DNA from: Acidisarcina polymorpha
GTDB lineage: Bacteria > Acidobacteriota > Terriglobia > Terriglobales > Acidobacteriaceae
NCBI RefSeq assembly: GCF_003330725.1
Contig: NZ_CP030840.1
Span: forward strand, 5,704,001 to 5,768,000
DNA: 64,000 nucleotides
Direction of reading: 5' to 3'
The translations under genes and the position numbers were made by a program. Below the pieces are notes generated by a model. The model was given only the letters and a program-made list of their open reading frames with translations. It ran no database searches and was not told the DNA's origin. Positions 25,280 through 33,876 of the stretch are shown piece after piece. The first letter of the stretch is position 1. Every line of letters starts with the position of its first letter.

Positions 25280-27376
25280 TTACGGCCGCAGAACATATCG
25301 AAAACGCATATCTTCCCCGTACCACATGATGTAATTCGTGCCCCAAGCGTTGTTGTACAGGTTCGAGTGAATGCCGCTGCTGAGTTGCGGTTGGCTGTTG
25401 GAGAAGCCTAACGGAGTTCTCGCGCCCAGAGCGATCAAGGGTGCATCCAGCGTTTCGACCACAAAGGAATTCTGGCCATGTCGATAGTGGAAACCATTGC
25501 TGACGGCGTGCATATGGCGATTTCCGGAGGTAACCACTTCGAAAGGTGAGATGGACTCCCCGGACTTATCTAGTCTCCATCCCTCTGTTGTTTCAACGAT
25601 CGGGTTAAAGGTGAGCCACATAGCTTCGGGGAGCCGCGTGGCAGGTTTTTGGAACCAGTAGAGATTGAGATGAATGATCGGTTCATCACTGGGTAGAAGG
25701 AGTTCCAGGTAGAGCTGTCGGGGAAAGGCGGCGCGGCCGGATCGAAGCGCTTCCGTGTCGTCGATCTCGAGAGTCGCCAGGACGCGGTGGCCACGCGGTA
25801 GTTCTTCCAGCAGCAGTTCGGTCACATGGGGATGCCAATCCTGAGTCTTAGCGTCAAACTTCTCGATGTTGGGTTTGCCGAAGTCCTTGAAAGCCCAGTC
25901 CGCCTTACTCACGATGTAATCGGCAATAAATCGGTCGTAGTCCTGCTTGGATAGCGTCTGATAGGTGAAGAGGCCGAGCGGATTTGCTTTGCTCGCCCAC
26001 TCCCGCCCGTCCTGCTTGTTGCGAAGCTGGGTGATCGCCCCGGTCTGCGCCTCGATTGCCAGGGTGAAGTGGGTAGTTTCAATCGGTCCTTCGACCAAGT
26101 GGGGAATGGCGCTCGCAGTCGGGAGCGGCAGTTTTGGAGTCAAACTATCGATCGCTTGCTTCGCCTGATCGCGAAGCGATTCCGGCAGGGTCGCTATGCC
26201 CTCCAGCAGATCCTTGCGTTTCTCTTCCCAACTAAACTGGACAACTTTGTAGTCCTTGGTTTCGAGCATTTTGCGGAGATCGTTCGGCGTGTAGTTCTCG
26301 AAGTCCAACCAGGTCTTGGTATCGGTACCCCAGGTGTGTTCCACCTCGAGCAGCAGATGGCGGAGCAGGGCCAGATCGGTGTCATCGCCGATCCGCATTT
26401 GCTTTTTCGCGATCCAGGACCCACGCAGCCGGGCGACCTCGCGATAGCGGGAGACCTTGAGGGGGTCGCTTGCTACTCCGTGGATCCAGGTGTCGCCAAT
26501 CTCTCCGGTAAACATAGGCAGAGACGCGCCATGCGGCTGAACGGCGTTGGCAATCTCCGAGAGGCTGGCGGCGGTGATTTCGGCTTTGGGATAGCTGTAA
26601 GCGAGTCGTTCATATACTTCGGCGATCTCCTTCGGCGGGTGAGGACCGCTGTTGTCTCCCCGAACCTCAATAGCGACGGCAAGATCGGAGCCGGGGATGC
26701 GGCTTGTCCCTCCATAGCCGAGGTGGTACATGACCGGCAGCGAAGCGCCCGATGGGTCCTTCCAGAGAAAAATAGCCGGGACCTGGGCTGGAGTGCTGGC
26801 GTCATTGACTCCGATATCGAGAAAGTTGATGCCGTGCTTGGCCAATGCCGGAACGATCGCACGGGTGTGGCCAGGCACGTCGGTCATCTTGGCCCCGGTC
26901 GTCGTGCGGCCGAAGCGGGCGTCCAGGGCACGTGAGATGGCAAGGCTCCCCTCCATCATCGACGGATCGAGCATCTCCGTCTGCCAGGTAAAGGGCAGCG
27001 CATGCCACGCAATGTCATTTCTGGCGATGGCAAGCTCCATCTTCTTTCGGTCTTCGTCTGATGCTTGCTCGAGATATTCATAGAGGAGCCAGGAGCCGGT
27101 TGTCCAGGTATAGCGGCGACGACCGGAGGAGTTCTCGGCGCCCGCGATCTCGATTGCCTCTGGAAAGTAGTTGTCGAAGTACTTGCGAACGACGTTCGCC
27201 TGGGTGTCGATGAAGCCGGCGTCGAAGTGACACTTGAACATCACGAGGACGCGCTTCACCGAAGCGTCGGGGGCAGGGGCGATGCGAGGTTTATCTTGGG
27301 CAACGGAGATGCCGGGCTTTAGCAGCGCTTGGGTTCCGATGACGGTGAGGGATTTTACGAAATCTCGACGATGCAT
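25280..27376 (-). CDS. Exported GH38-like glycosidase (DUF5054-type)
   Basis: 698 residues. The N-terminus MHRRDFVKSLTVIGTQAL is a Tat-type signal (RRDFVK plus a hydrophobic segment). The mature protein resembles family 38 alpha-mannosidase-like enzymes: a zinc-site HxD at H50-F-D52 (KCHFDAGFIDTQ), TTGSWLLYEYLEQA, WHALPFTWQTEML, and MTDVPGHTRAIVPALAKHG, where the aspartate and GH are characteristic. The C-terminal half is beta-rich, as in GH38 proteins. I recall such sequences as DUF5054 proteins; activity is not established. Probably periplasmic. It lies 84 bp downstream of pyrF on the same strand, but a shared function is not evident. Confidence 0.8.
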   Translation of the reverse strand: MHRRDFVKSLTVIGTQALLKPGISVAQDKPRIAPAPDASVKRVLVMFKCHFDAGFIDTQANVVRKYFDNYFPEAIEIAGAENSSGRRRYTWTTGSWLLYEYLEQASDEDRKKMELAIARNDIAWHALPFTWQTEMLDPSMMEGSLAISRALDARFGRTTTGAKMTDVPGHTRAIVPALAKHGINFLDIGVNDASTPAQVPAIFLWKDPSGASLPVMYHLGYGGTSRIPGSDLAVAIEVRGDNSGPHPPKEIAEVYERLAYSYPKAEITAASLSEIANAVQPHGASLPMFTGEIGDTWIHGVASDPLKVSRYREVARLRGSWIAKKQMRIGDDTDLALLRHLLLEVEHTWGTDTKTWLDFENYTPNDLRKMLETKDYKVVQFSWEEKRKDLLEGIATLPESLRDQAKQAIDSLTPKLPLPTASAIPHLVEGPIETTHFTLAIEAQTGAITQLRNKQDGREWASKANPLGLFTYQTLSKQDYDRFIADYIVSKADWAFKDFGKPNIEKFDAKTQDWHPHVTELLLEELPRGHRVLATLEIDDTEALRSGRAAFPRQLYLELLLPSDEPIIHLNLYWFQKPATRLPEAMWLTFNPIVETTEGWRLDKSGESISPFEVVTSGNRHMHAVSNGFHYRHGQNSFVVETLDAPLIALGARTPLGFSNSQPQLSSGIHSNLYNNAWGTNYIMWYGEDMRFRYVLRP

Positions 27377-27459
27377 TCGGCCCTGGCGGTGGATAAATTC
27401 TGTGACGACGCCAGTGTAGCGCCCATCCCCTCCTTCAAGCGATTTAGTCTGCTTCGGGA

Positions 27460-28239
27460 TTAGTCCGCTTCGGCCAGACCGACGGACATCTCATCCAAAA
27501 TCGCTCGCGCCGCCGCCGCGGGATCCGCTGCCTGCGTGATCGGACGTCCGACCACGAGATAGTCGGCACCGGCGGCGAGTGCATTGGCAGGAGTGGCAAT
27601 TCGAGCCTGGTCTCCTTTTGCAGCGCCGCTGGGGCGAATGCCGGGACTCACGATCGTGTTCTGAGGAAAACGAGCGCGAAGTTGAGCCGCTTCCTGCGGA
27701 CTGCAGACAAAGCCGGGTATGCCGCAAGCTTGCGCGACAGTCGCCAACCGTAACACTTGATTTGCTGGAGTTTCCGTGATGCCGATCGATTCCAGCTGGA
27801 AATTATCCATACTTGTGAGGACGGTGACAGCCAACAGGGTGAGTGGGTTCGGCGACGAGGCTGCTGCATCGCTGGCCGCGGTGAGCATCGCGGGTCCACC
27901 GAAGGCATGAACGGTCAGCATCGTGATTCCCAGTGGAGCGACTGAGCGGATTGCCCCGCCGACGGTATTCGGAATGTCGTGGAGCTTCAGGTCGAGAAAG
28001 ACGGAGTGGCCACGGCTCAAGATGGTCTCGACGATGCCATTGCCGGCGTTCAGGTAAAGTTCCAGCCCAACCTTGAACCACTCGCAGGACCCTTCGAGCC
28101 GATCGAGCAGAGCTAGCGCTGCAGGGGCAGTGGGGAAATCGAGAGCCACAATGAGCTTCTTCCGCGCCTCCCGTGATTTCGGAAGGGTATGCGAGGTCGC
28201 GACAGTTCGCAGAGGCGCGGAAGGCTCTTGATCGTGCAT
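27460..28239 (-). CDS. pyrF: Orotidine-5'-phosphate decarboxylase
   Basis: 259 residues. It catalyses the last step of UMP synthesis (OMP to UMP plus CO2). The catalytic Asp-Lys-Asp array is D83-K85-D88 in FLDLKLHDIPNTVGG; LIVALDFPT opens the barrel, and the C-terminal phosphate loop is VSPGIRPSGA with VVGRPI. The spacing matches the shorter bacterial PyrF type. The first 27 residues are an extension relative to typical proteins, with no signal character; a later start is possible, but none with a better ribosome site is clear. The enzyme is cytoplasmic and acts as a dimer. Confidence 0.95.
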   Translation of the reverse strand: MHDQEPSAPLRTVATSHTLPKSREARKKLIVALDFPTAPAALALLDRLEGSCEWFKVGLELYLNAGNGIVETILSRGHSVFLDLKLHDIPNTVGGAIRSVAPLGITMLTVHAFGGPAMLTAASDAAASSPNPLTLLAVTVLTSMDNFQLESIGITETPANQVLRLATVAQACGIPGFVCSPQEAAQLRARFPQNTIVSPGIRPSGAAKGDQARIATPANALAAGADYLVVGRPITQAADPAAAARAILDEMSVGLAEAD

Positions 28240-28338
28240 GGTGTCTAAATTGTAGCGGCAGAATAATTCAGTGAATCAAGATATCGGCGCCAGGGTTCAG
28301 CAGCAGCGCTCCAGGACCACGTGTTCGTTAGTGCTAGG

Positions 28339-28851
28339 TTACTGTCCATCCGGCAGAGGCCAATGCAGCTGAGCGACGGCGGGAAGAAGGTCGAGGCGCA
28401 CCTTGGCTATCCCTTGAACACCAAGTACATTCGCAGCGGCGTACGAGAGGTCGACGATCCGATCTTCGGGGACGGGTCCACGGTCGTTCACTCGAACCAC
28501 AACTGTCCTGTGATTGCTCATATTGGTGACCCGGATCAGCGAGCCAAGCGGAAGACTTCGATGCGCGCAAGTCAGATCATACATGTTATAGCTCTCACCG
28601 CTCGCGGTCGTATGTCCCTGAAAATATCTGCCATACCAGGATGCATGACCCAGTTGGTACCAGTGATGGAGTGGCTTTTGAGGGAGGGGCGACGGCGAGG
28701 AAGCAGTGGTGGGAGCCGGAGCTTGACTCTTAGCGGATGGGGCCGGTTGAGCGGCTATCGTCGCTGAAATTCCGAGTGTCAAGCCCGCAACGATACCAGC
28801 CAAAGTCGAGATGCGAAAAGCTGAGGATTTGTGAATTGCGATAGCGGTCAT
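28339..28851 (-). CDS. rlpA: RlpA-like septal/cell-wall protein
   Basis: 170 residues. There is an N-terminal signal (hydrophobic ISTLAGIVAGLTLGISA), an Ala/Pro/Ser-rich linker to about residue 60, then a double-psi beta-barrel of the RlpA type: GHASWYGRYFQG, TASGESYNMYDLTCAHR, LPLGSLIRVTN, VVRVNDRGP and RIVDLSYAAA. In relatives RlpA binds or cleaves denuded glycan strands in peptidoglycan near the septum. No lipobox cysteine is seen and no SPOR domain follows, so this is a minimal secreted form. A perfect GGAGG precedes the ATG at 28851. It is co-directional with pyrF, 99 bp away. Confidence 0.9.
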   Translation of the reverse strand: MTAIAIHKSSAFRISTLAGIVAGLTLGISATIAAQPAPSAKSQAPAPTTASSPSPLPQKPLHHWYQLGHASWYGRYFQGHTTASGESYNMYDLTCAHRSLPLGSLIRVTNMSNHRTVVVRVNDRGPVPEDRIVDLSYAAANVLGVQGIAKVRLDLLPAVAQLHWPLPDGQ

Positions 28852-29100
28852 AGTCCTCCTACTTGAATTGTATGCAGTCTTCGAGATAAGTCAAAGCGCT
28901 GCTATAGGTTACGGAGGGATGCATTTGCAATTTCCAGGGTCCTGTGCTACCTCCATTCACCGAATTGTTACAAAAGATAAGATGCCCTTGTGAGGTCAAG
29001 GTCTGCCTCGTTCCGGCTACGATTATGAGGCTGTACAGCGCGCTTCATTCCTTGGCGGCATTCAAGCTGTTGAATCTACACGACTAACGGACGTAAGGCA

Positions 29101-29952
29101 ATGAAAAATTTAGCGGATGGCCAACCTCGCCCGGTGGCGTTGTCGATCGCGGGCTTCGATCCCTCTTCTGGAGCAGGGATGACCGCTGATCTCAAGGTTT
29201 TCGCCGCCTTCGATCTTTACGGCATGTCGTGCATCACCGCTCTGACCGTGCAATCCACGCAAGGGGTGCGGAGCATTGAGCCAGTGTCGCCCGCTACCGT
29301 ATCGGCCACGCTGAACATGCTCAGCGAAGATGTAACTTTCTCCGGAATCAAGTTGGGTATGCTGGCTGATCGAAATATTTGCGAGGCAGTTGCCAAGTTC
29401 CTTGAAGCGAGCCCAGAGACTCTGGTGGTGCTCGATCCGGTATTCCGTTCGAGCTCCGGACGCGAGCTGCTGGAGCCGGCAGGAGTAAGCTTTCTTCGCG
29501 AGAGGCTGCTGAGGCAAGTCGATTGGGTGACTCCCAATTTGGAGGAACTCTCCGTTCTGTCCGGAATTTCTGTTTCGAAGGCCGAAGATGTTCCGCCAGC
29601 CGCAGCGCGATTGCAGGATCTCGCCTCCAACTCCCGTCGTGAGCGGCTGAATGTTCTGGTGACTGGCGGCCACCTGGATCGACCGAACGATTTTCTGTTG
29701 ACCGGCGATGGGGAAGCTGAATGGATTAGCGGGGATCGGGTTCAGACGAATTCCACCCATGGAACCGGATGTGCGCTGTCAAGCGCATTACTCTGCCGGC
29801 TCATCCTTGGTGACGCCCCCTTTACTGCTGCGAGCCGTGCGAAGGACTATGTGACGGCGGCACTCCAATCCGCATATCCCGTTGGTAAGGGGAAGGGGCC
29901 GATGAATCATCTCTTCAACTGCAATTTTCGAGACAGCGCGCCCCGATCCTGA
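29101..29952 (+). CDS. thiD: Hydroxymethylpyrimidine/phosphomethylpyrimidine kinase
   Basis: 283 residues of the ribokinase-like ThiD family, which phosphorylates HMP and HMP-P for thiamine synthesis or salvage. Seen: ALSIAGFDPSSGAGMTADLK at the N-terminus, the characteristic TALTVQSTQGV, VLDPVFRSSSG and the C-terminal STHGTGCALSSAL with the anion-hole/catalytic segment. It stands alone: no other thi genes and no TPP riboswitch (no CTGAGA or ACCTGA-type element) are seen in the 249 bp upstream. It may serve in vitamin B6 or thiamine salvage. AAGG lies just before the ATG. Confidence 0.93.
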   Translation: MKNLADGQPRPVALSIAGFDPSSGAGMTADLKVFAAFDLYGMSCITALTVQSTQGVRSIEPVSPATVSATLNMLSEDVTFSGIKLGMLADRNICEAVAKFLEASPETLVVLDPVFRSSSGRELLEPAGVSFLRERLLRQVDWVTPNLEELSVLSGISVSKAEDVPPAAARLQDLASNSRRERLNVLVTGGHLDRPNDFLLTGDGEAEWISGDRVQTNSTHGTGCALSSALLCRLILGDAPFTAASRAKDYVTAALQSAYPVGKGKGPMNHLFNCNFRDSAPRS

Positions 29953-30010
29953 CGAACTGATATATCCTGTTTGTTCCCGTTCAAGCAAGGGTTCTTTCAT
30001 CTCTCCCTTA

Positions 30011-30056
30011 GGGCTCAGTTCAATTGTTGAGCCCATGGAGGGCAACTCGTTGCCAT
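30011..30056 (+). repeat. Two adjacent hairpins downstream of thiD
   Basis: GGGCTCA (30011-30017) with TGAGCCC (30028-30034) forms a 7-bp stem, and GGCAAC (30043-30048) with GTTGCC (30051-30056) forms a second tight stem. CTGCTTTTCT follows the second one. Together they may terminate thiD transcription, but the U-tract is short and offset, so this is tentative. Confidence 0.45.
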
Positions 30057-30164
30057 CTGCTTTTCTATCAACGAACTCCCTTAAACTACGCTCAGTGATT
30101 GAACGAGGGAGTCCAGAGGACGCCTTCACAGGTGCGAGTTACGACAGGGGAGAAAACAGGCCAA

Positions 30165-30872
30165 ATGGGGGAAAAGTCCGAAGCCATAGTTGAGAGTGTG
30201 TTGGCCGTCGATCCGGCAGCCGTCGAGAGCCTGATCGAACAACGCCAGTTGGGCGACAAGATCAAGCGGCTGCGCCTTCGAAAATCAATGGGTCTGGTCG
30301 AGTTGGGCGAGAAAACCGGCCTTTCCGCAAGCTTCCTCTCGCAGCTGGAGACCGGACGAGTGGTTCCGACGATTCGCAATCTCGCTCGTGTGGCCATGGT
30401 ATTCGGCAAGGACATCTCCTATTTCTTCCAAGCCGACCGCGAGGCCTTATTTCGCATTTCCAGGCGAAAAGACCGGGTCAGGCTGCCACAGGGCGAAGGT
30501 GCTAATCCAACCTACATCGCCGAAAGCTTCGGGATTCTGGTTCCGGATAACGCGATGAAGCCGTGCATAGCCGAGTTCCTACCGGCGAGCCGTACTGCTG
30601 GTTTTCATCCGACCATGTTCCAAGGATACGAGATCGTGTTTGCGATCGTGGGACCATTAGCGATCAAGTTCGGCGATAAGTGTGAAGTGCTGGAAACCGG
30701 CGATTCGGTTTACCTCGATGCTGGAACCTCGCGGACCTATGGCGCCGCGGCCGATGCAGTGGCCAAGGCAATGGTGATCAGTTTACCGGCAAGAGACGCT
30801 CAAGGAGTAGCACCCGCCAGTCGCCGCCCCGTTCCAGATAGCGCCAGCCGCAGGCAGCCCTCTAACTTCTGA
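30165..30872 (+). CDS. XRE-family regulator with C-terminal cupin sensor
   Basis: About 235 residues. An N-terminal helix-turn-helix of the lambda-repressor/XRE type (LGDKIKRLRLRKSMGLVELGEKTG, then SASFLSQLETGRVVPTIRNL) is joined to a cupin (from about 120: SFGILVPDN, HPTMFQGYEIVFAIVGPLAIKFG, LETGDSVYLDAGTSRTYG). This two-domain form is common in regulators of amino-acid, redox or small-molecule metabolism; the ligand is unknown. The start is uncertain: ATG 30165 has GGGGAG upstream at rather long spacing, while TTG 30099 would add 22 residues. The nitroreductase gene follows by 114 bp and may be a target or co-transcribed. A small hairpin (30891-30905) lies between them. Confidence 0.85.
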   Translation: MGEKSEAIVESVLAVDPAAVESLIEQRQLGDKIKRLRLRKSMGLVELGEKTGLSASFLSQLETGRVVPTIRNLARVAMVFGKDISYFFQADREALFRISRRKDRVRLPQGEGANPTYIAESFGILVPDNAMKPCIAEFLPASRTAGFHPTMFQGYEIVFAIVGPLAIKFGDKCEVLETGDSVYLDAGTSRTYGAAADAVAKAMVISLPARDAQGVAPASRRPVPDSASRRQPSNF

Positions 30873-30986
30873 GACAACCACAGAGGTCATTCCCCGATGC
30901 GGGGAGAGCAGTGAGCGAGCCTTGCTCCCTTTGCGCCCAACCGGCATCCAAGGCGCAGCGGTGATTTGCCGCTTGAGGAGAACCTT

Positions 30987-31622
30987 GTGTCCGATAGAAC
31001 GTCTGTAAACGTCACCCCCGAAGAGTTAGAAAAGACTAAGCACGCTCCGGCAACGGAGGGCATCCCTGAGTTGATCCTGAAGCGATGGAGTCCTCGTGCT
31101 TTTGCCGACCGCCTCATTCCGGCCGAGGATCTGAAACGGCTGTTTGTGGCCGCGAGCTGGGCTGCTTCCTCCTATAACGAACAGCCGTGGAGGTTTTTTC
31201 TCGGGCGAAGGGGCGATGAGACTTATAAGAAGATCTTTAATTCGCTTGTCGAGTTCAACCAATCATGGGCGAAAAGCGCCCCGGTGCTGGTGCTCTCGAT
31301 CGGTAAGAAGACCTTTACCCAGAACGGCGGCCCCAACGCCTATGCGTTGCATGACACGGGAGCGGCAACCGCGTATCTCTCCCTGCAAGCGGCCGCTGAG
31401 GGACTGCACACCCACTCGATGGCCGGCTACGACAAGGAACTGGCGCGAGCGTCTTTTGGCATACCATCCGACTTCGATATGGGCGCGGTGACGGCAATCG
31501 GGTATTTGGGTGATCCCGCAAGTTTGCCAAGTGATCTGCAGAAAACGGAACTGGAGCCTCGCAAGCGCAAGCCGGTTTCGGAGTTTGTTTTCGCCGACTG
31601 GGAGAAACCGGCATCGTTCTAG
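30987..31622 (+). CDS. Nitroreductase-family protein
   Basis: 211 residues of the FMN-dependent nitroreductase fold. Seen: ILKRWSPRAFADRLIPAEDL (the FMN phosphate-contacting arginine region near the N-terminus), AASWAASSYNEQPWRFFLG (second FMN motif), HDTGAATAYLSLQAAAEGLH, and a C-terminal GYLGDPASLP. I chose the GTG at 30987 because GAGGAG (30975-30980) lies 6 nt before it; the TTG at 30966 places that site inside the gene. These enzymes reduce nitroaromatics, quinones or other electron acceptors with NAD(P)H; the natural substrate is unknown. It follows the XRE-cupin regulator. Confidence 0.88.
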   Translation: MSDRTSVNVTPEELEKTKHAPATEGIPELILKRWSPRAFADRLIPAEDLKRLFVAASWAASSYNEQPWRFFLGRRGDETYKKIFNSLVEFNQSWAKSAPVLVLSIGKKTFTQNGGPNAYALHDTGAATAYLSLQAAAEGLHTHSMAGYDKELARASFGIPSDFDMGAVTAIGYLGDPASLPSDLQKTELEPRKRKPVSEFVFADWEKPASF

Positions 31623-31958
31623 AGCCATGAGACGGAAGTTGATCCGGCCCTCCTTACACGGGTGAGTGCCGAGCCGCGAGACGCCGCTTCTCCTGCTGTT
31701 CCTAGCAAAATTATTCCCCATTGCCAAAACCTTTGCCGGGGTCCCAGACTAGATGGCGACCCGGCAAAGCGTTCTGCAACTAAATATTGAGGTTAAGTTG
31801 CAAATTGCGGGATGAGTTCGTGTGCTTCAGCTTCAGAGAAATTCATAGACAATTAATTGAGGCGGGATCTGAGCCGCGACTTATTCGGTAGGCTGCTGAT
31901 AACTGTGTCGTTTTTGCGGGGTCTTGGATGCCGAGAATAGGATCGGCAATCGGGATTT
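31623..31958. other. Intergenic region with two inverted repeats
   Basis: 336 bases without a credible gene. CTTTGCCGGG (31731-31740) pairs with CCCGGCAAAG (31760-31769) as a perfect 10-bp stem, about 110 bp after the nitroreductase stop; no T-run follows on either strand, so it may be an operator or a processing hairpin rather than an intrinsic terminator. TGCAACT (31775-31781) and AGTTGCA (31796-31802) form a second inverted repeat, around an AT-rich TAAATATTGA centre, in the likely promoter region of the porin gene. Confidence 0.55.
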
Positions 31959-33500
31959 TTGCCAGGAGGACGTCTGCGGCTCTTTCTGTTTGTTCTCGGC
32001 CTTCTGCTGTCGGTGGCAAGGCCTTTGCTAGCGCAAGAGACTCTGCCGGTGGCAACCCATAGTCGAACAAAGCCTGATGCGGCGATCTTCGACCCCCCTG
32101 CGGCTGCGCCGATCAATTGGCAGGTAGCCGCGCAAGAGACTGTCGCCGCCGCCACGACGGGTACCTCACAGTCCGCCGAGGCGGAAGCTGAACAGCCTTC
32201 CCTGGTCTTGCCGATGACCACGATGTTTCCTCATTCGGAGACCTGGCCACTCTGGATTTCAGGTCAAACCAATATCATTTTCCAAGCTCATCCTTCCTTC
32301 CATTCGCCTTATCAGGGGAGGAACAGTTTTCAGGGAGCAGGCGAATACAAGACGTCGTTGCTTGGAACGCTCTACACCGGTTTACAGGTTCCTGGCACCC
32401 ATAAGCTGCTGGAGGTCCTCTTTGATGAAGAAGCCGCGGGAGGACGTGGTCTCAGCGAGGCGCTTGGGCTGGCCGGTTTCACCAACTTGGATGTAGTGCG
32501 GAACCCGAACCTCGGTTCGGTGCCCTATGTAGCTCGCTGGGTGGTTCAGGGTACGATTCCGCTCACCTCTGAGACGGTCGAAGTGGAGCGCGGACCGTTC
32601 TCCATGGCGACGACAGCTGCCGTGAGGCGATTGACGCTGCACGTCGGCAAGATGAGCATTCCCGATCTATTCGACCAGAACGCGGTGGGGAGTGACAGCC
32701 ATCTCCAGTTTACAAACTGGGCGATCGACAATAACGGCGCCTACGACTATGCCGCCGATACGCGAGGATATACGAAGGGCGCCGCGCTTGAGTATTTTGA
32801 CCGGAGGTGGGCGGTACGCTATGGGATCTTCCAAATGCCCACAGTCGCGAATGGCATCAACCTCGACTGGGCGTTCTCGCGGGCGCGGGGTGAAAACCTG
32901 GAGGTGGAACTGGAACTCGGTTTGCTCCCCACGAAGTGGCCGGGAAAGATCCGCCTGCTCAGCTACTGGAACCATGCCCACATGGGCGTTTACCGTCAGG
33001 CCATCAACGCTTTTTTAGACGGAGAAGATGCGGTGCCGGACATTACCAGGCACGAGCACTTCGGAGCGGTGAAATATGGGTTTGGCTTCAACACCGAACA
33101 GCAGGTAACTCCTGATTTTCGCGCCTTTGCCCGATTTGGATGGAACGAGGGTCAACATGAGTCCTTCGCCTACACCGAGATCGATCAGACGGTGTTGTTT
33201 GGGGGAGATCTGGCTGGCCGGAGATGGGGACGGCCGGTGGATAAGATTGGAGTAGCTTTTGTAACTGACGGAATTTCAAAAGATCATTCCCAGTACCTCA
33301 AATTGGGCGGATACGGGTTTATTCTTGGAGACGGCACGCTGAAGTACGGACGAGAGAATATCCTGGAGACCTATTACAACCTTCATGCATGGCGTGGCCT
33401 CTTTTACGCACTCGGATTCAGCTTCATCAACGACCCGGGATATAACCGCGACCGCGGTCCGGCCTATGTTCCTTCGATCCGCGCCCACGTCGATTTCTGA
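31959..33500 (+). CDS. Carbohydrate-selective porin (OprB-like)
   Basis: About 513 residues. An N-terminal signal peptide (hydrophobic LFLFVLGLLLSVA, then LLAQ) leads to a beta-rich outer membrane protein. The C-terminal part matches the OprB family: WGRPVDKIGVAFVTDGIS, YLKLGGYGFILGDG, ETYYNLHAW, SFINDPGYNRDRGP, and a terminal aromatic (HVDF) as expected for outer membrane insertion. It probably forms a channel for sugars. No ATG is available: the frame opens after a stop at 31938 and the only early starts are TTG 31959 or CTG 31974. An AGGAGG (31964-31969) sits 4 nt before that CTG, so the true start is doubtful. Confidence 0.8.
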   Translation: MPGGRLRLFLFVLGLLLSVARPLLAQETLPVATHSRTKPDAAIFDPPAAAPINWQVAAQETVAAATTGTSQSAEAEAEQPSLVLPMTTMFPHSETWPLWISGQTNIIFQAHPSFHSPYQGRNSFQGAGEYKTSLLGTLYTGLQVPGTHKLLEVLFDEEAAGGRGLSEALGLAGFTNLDVVRNPNLGSVPYVARWVVQGTIPLTSETVEVERGPFSMATTAAVRRLTLHVGKMSIPDLFDQNAVGSDSHLQFTNWAIDNNGAYDYAADTRGYTKGAALEYFDRRWAVRYGIFQMPTVANGINLDWAFSRARGENLEVELELGLLPTKWPGKIRLLSYWNHAHMGVYRQAINAFLDGEDAVPDITRHEHFGAVKYGFGFNTEQQVTPDFRAFARFGWNEGQHESFAYTEIDQTVLFGGDLAGRRWGRPVDKIGVAFVTDGISKDHSQYLKLGGYGFILGDGTLKYGRENILETYYNLHAWRGLFYALGFSFINDPGYNRDRGPAYVPSIRAHVDF

Positions 33501-33876
33501 TGTGAGCGTGTGGCCACTGCTGGCAGCGAGAGCAAGTTTCTTATTGGCACTCCCTTTTCCCGGTTGGTACAGCCTGAGGAATTCGATCCGCCGGTCGTGC
33601 CGGCGCCTAATCAACAAGAGAAGTGCCCCAGACTCTCCTGTCTGGAACTGTGCAAAAGAGAACAGTTTTTCCCCGAATCAGTAGCCAAACTGGGCGAAAT
33701 CTCCGGAGCACTGAACAGAAGTGATCGTTGAGGCAAAATTCGGCGGGAGCGGTAAACAATTTTGCTGAGAAGCCCTAGTAAATCTGGCCCGGTTTGGCTG
33801 CGCTCAACCTGGGCCTAACGTCACCGTCGTTTTACGAAGTGCATACGAAAGTGCGGTCTTATGAAGGTGCCGCTGG
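33501..33876. other. Intergenic region between porin and Crp/Fnr regulator
   Basis: 376 bases. A 73-codon frame starting with GTG at 33510 has no ribosome site and no recognisable motif; I do not call it. CCAGAC (33628-33633) and GTCTGG (33640-33645) make a 6-bp stem with a 6-nt loop, possibly a weak transcription stop for the porin gene. The rest should contain the promoter of the Crp/Fnr gene. Confidence 0.5.

Noticed and set aside
26069-26935. 288-codon plus-strand frame antisense to the GH38-like gene
   Set aside because: Shadow of a gene with clear motifs; composition is unlike a real protein.
28852-29100. TPP riboswitch upstream of thiD
   Set aside because: The conserved CTGAGA and ACCTGA-type helices are not present in the 249 bp before the gene.
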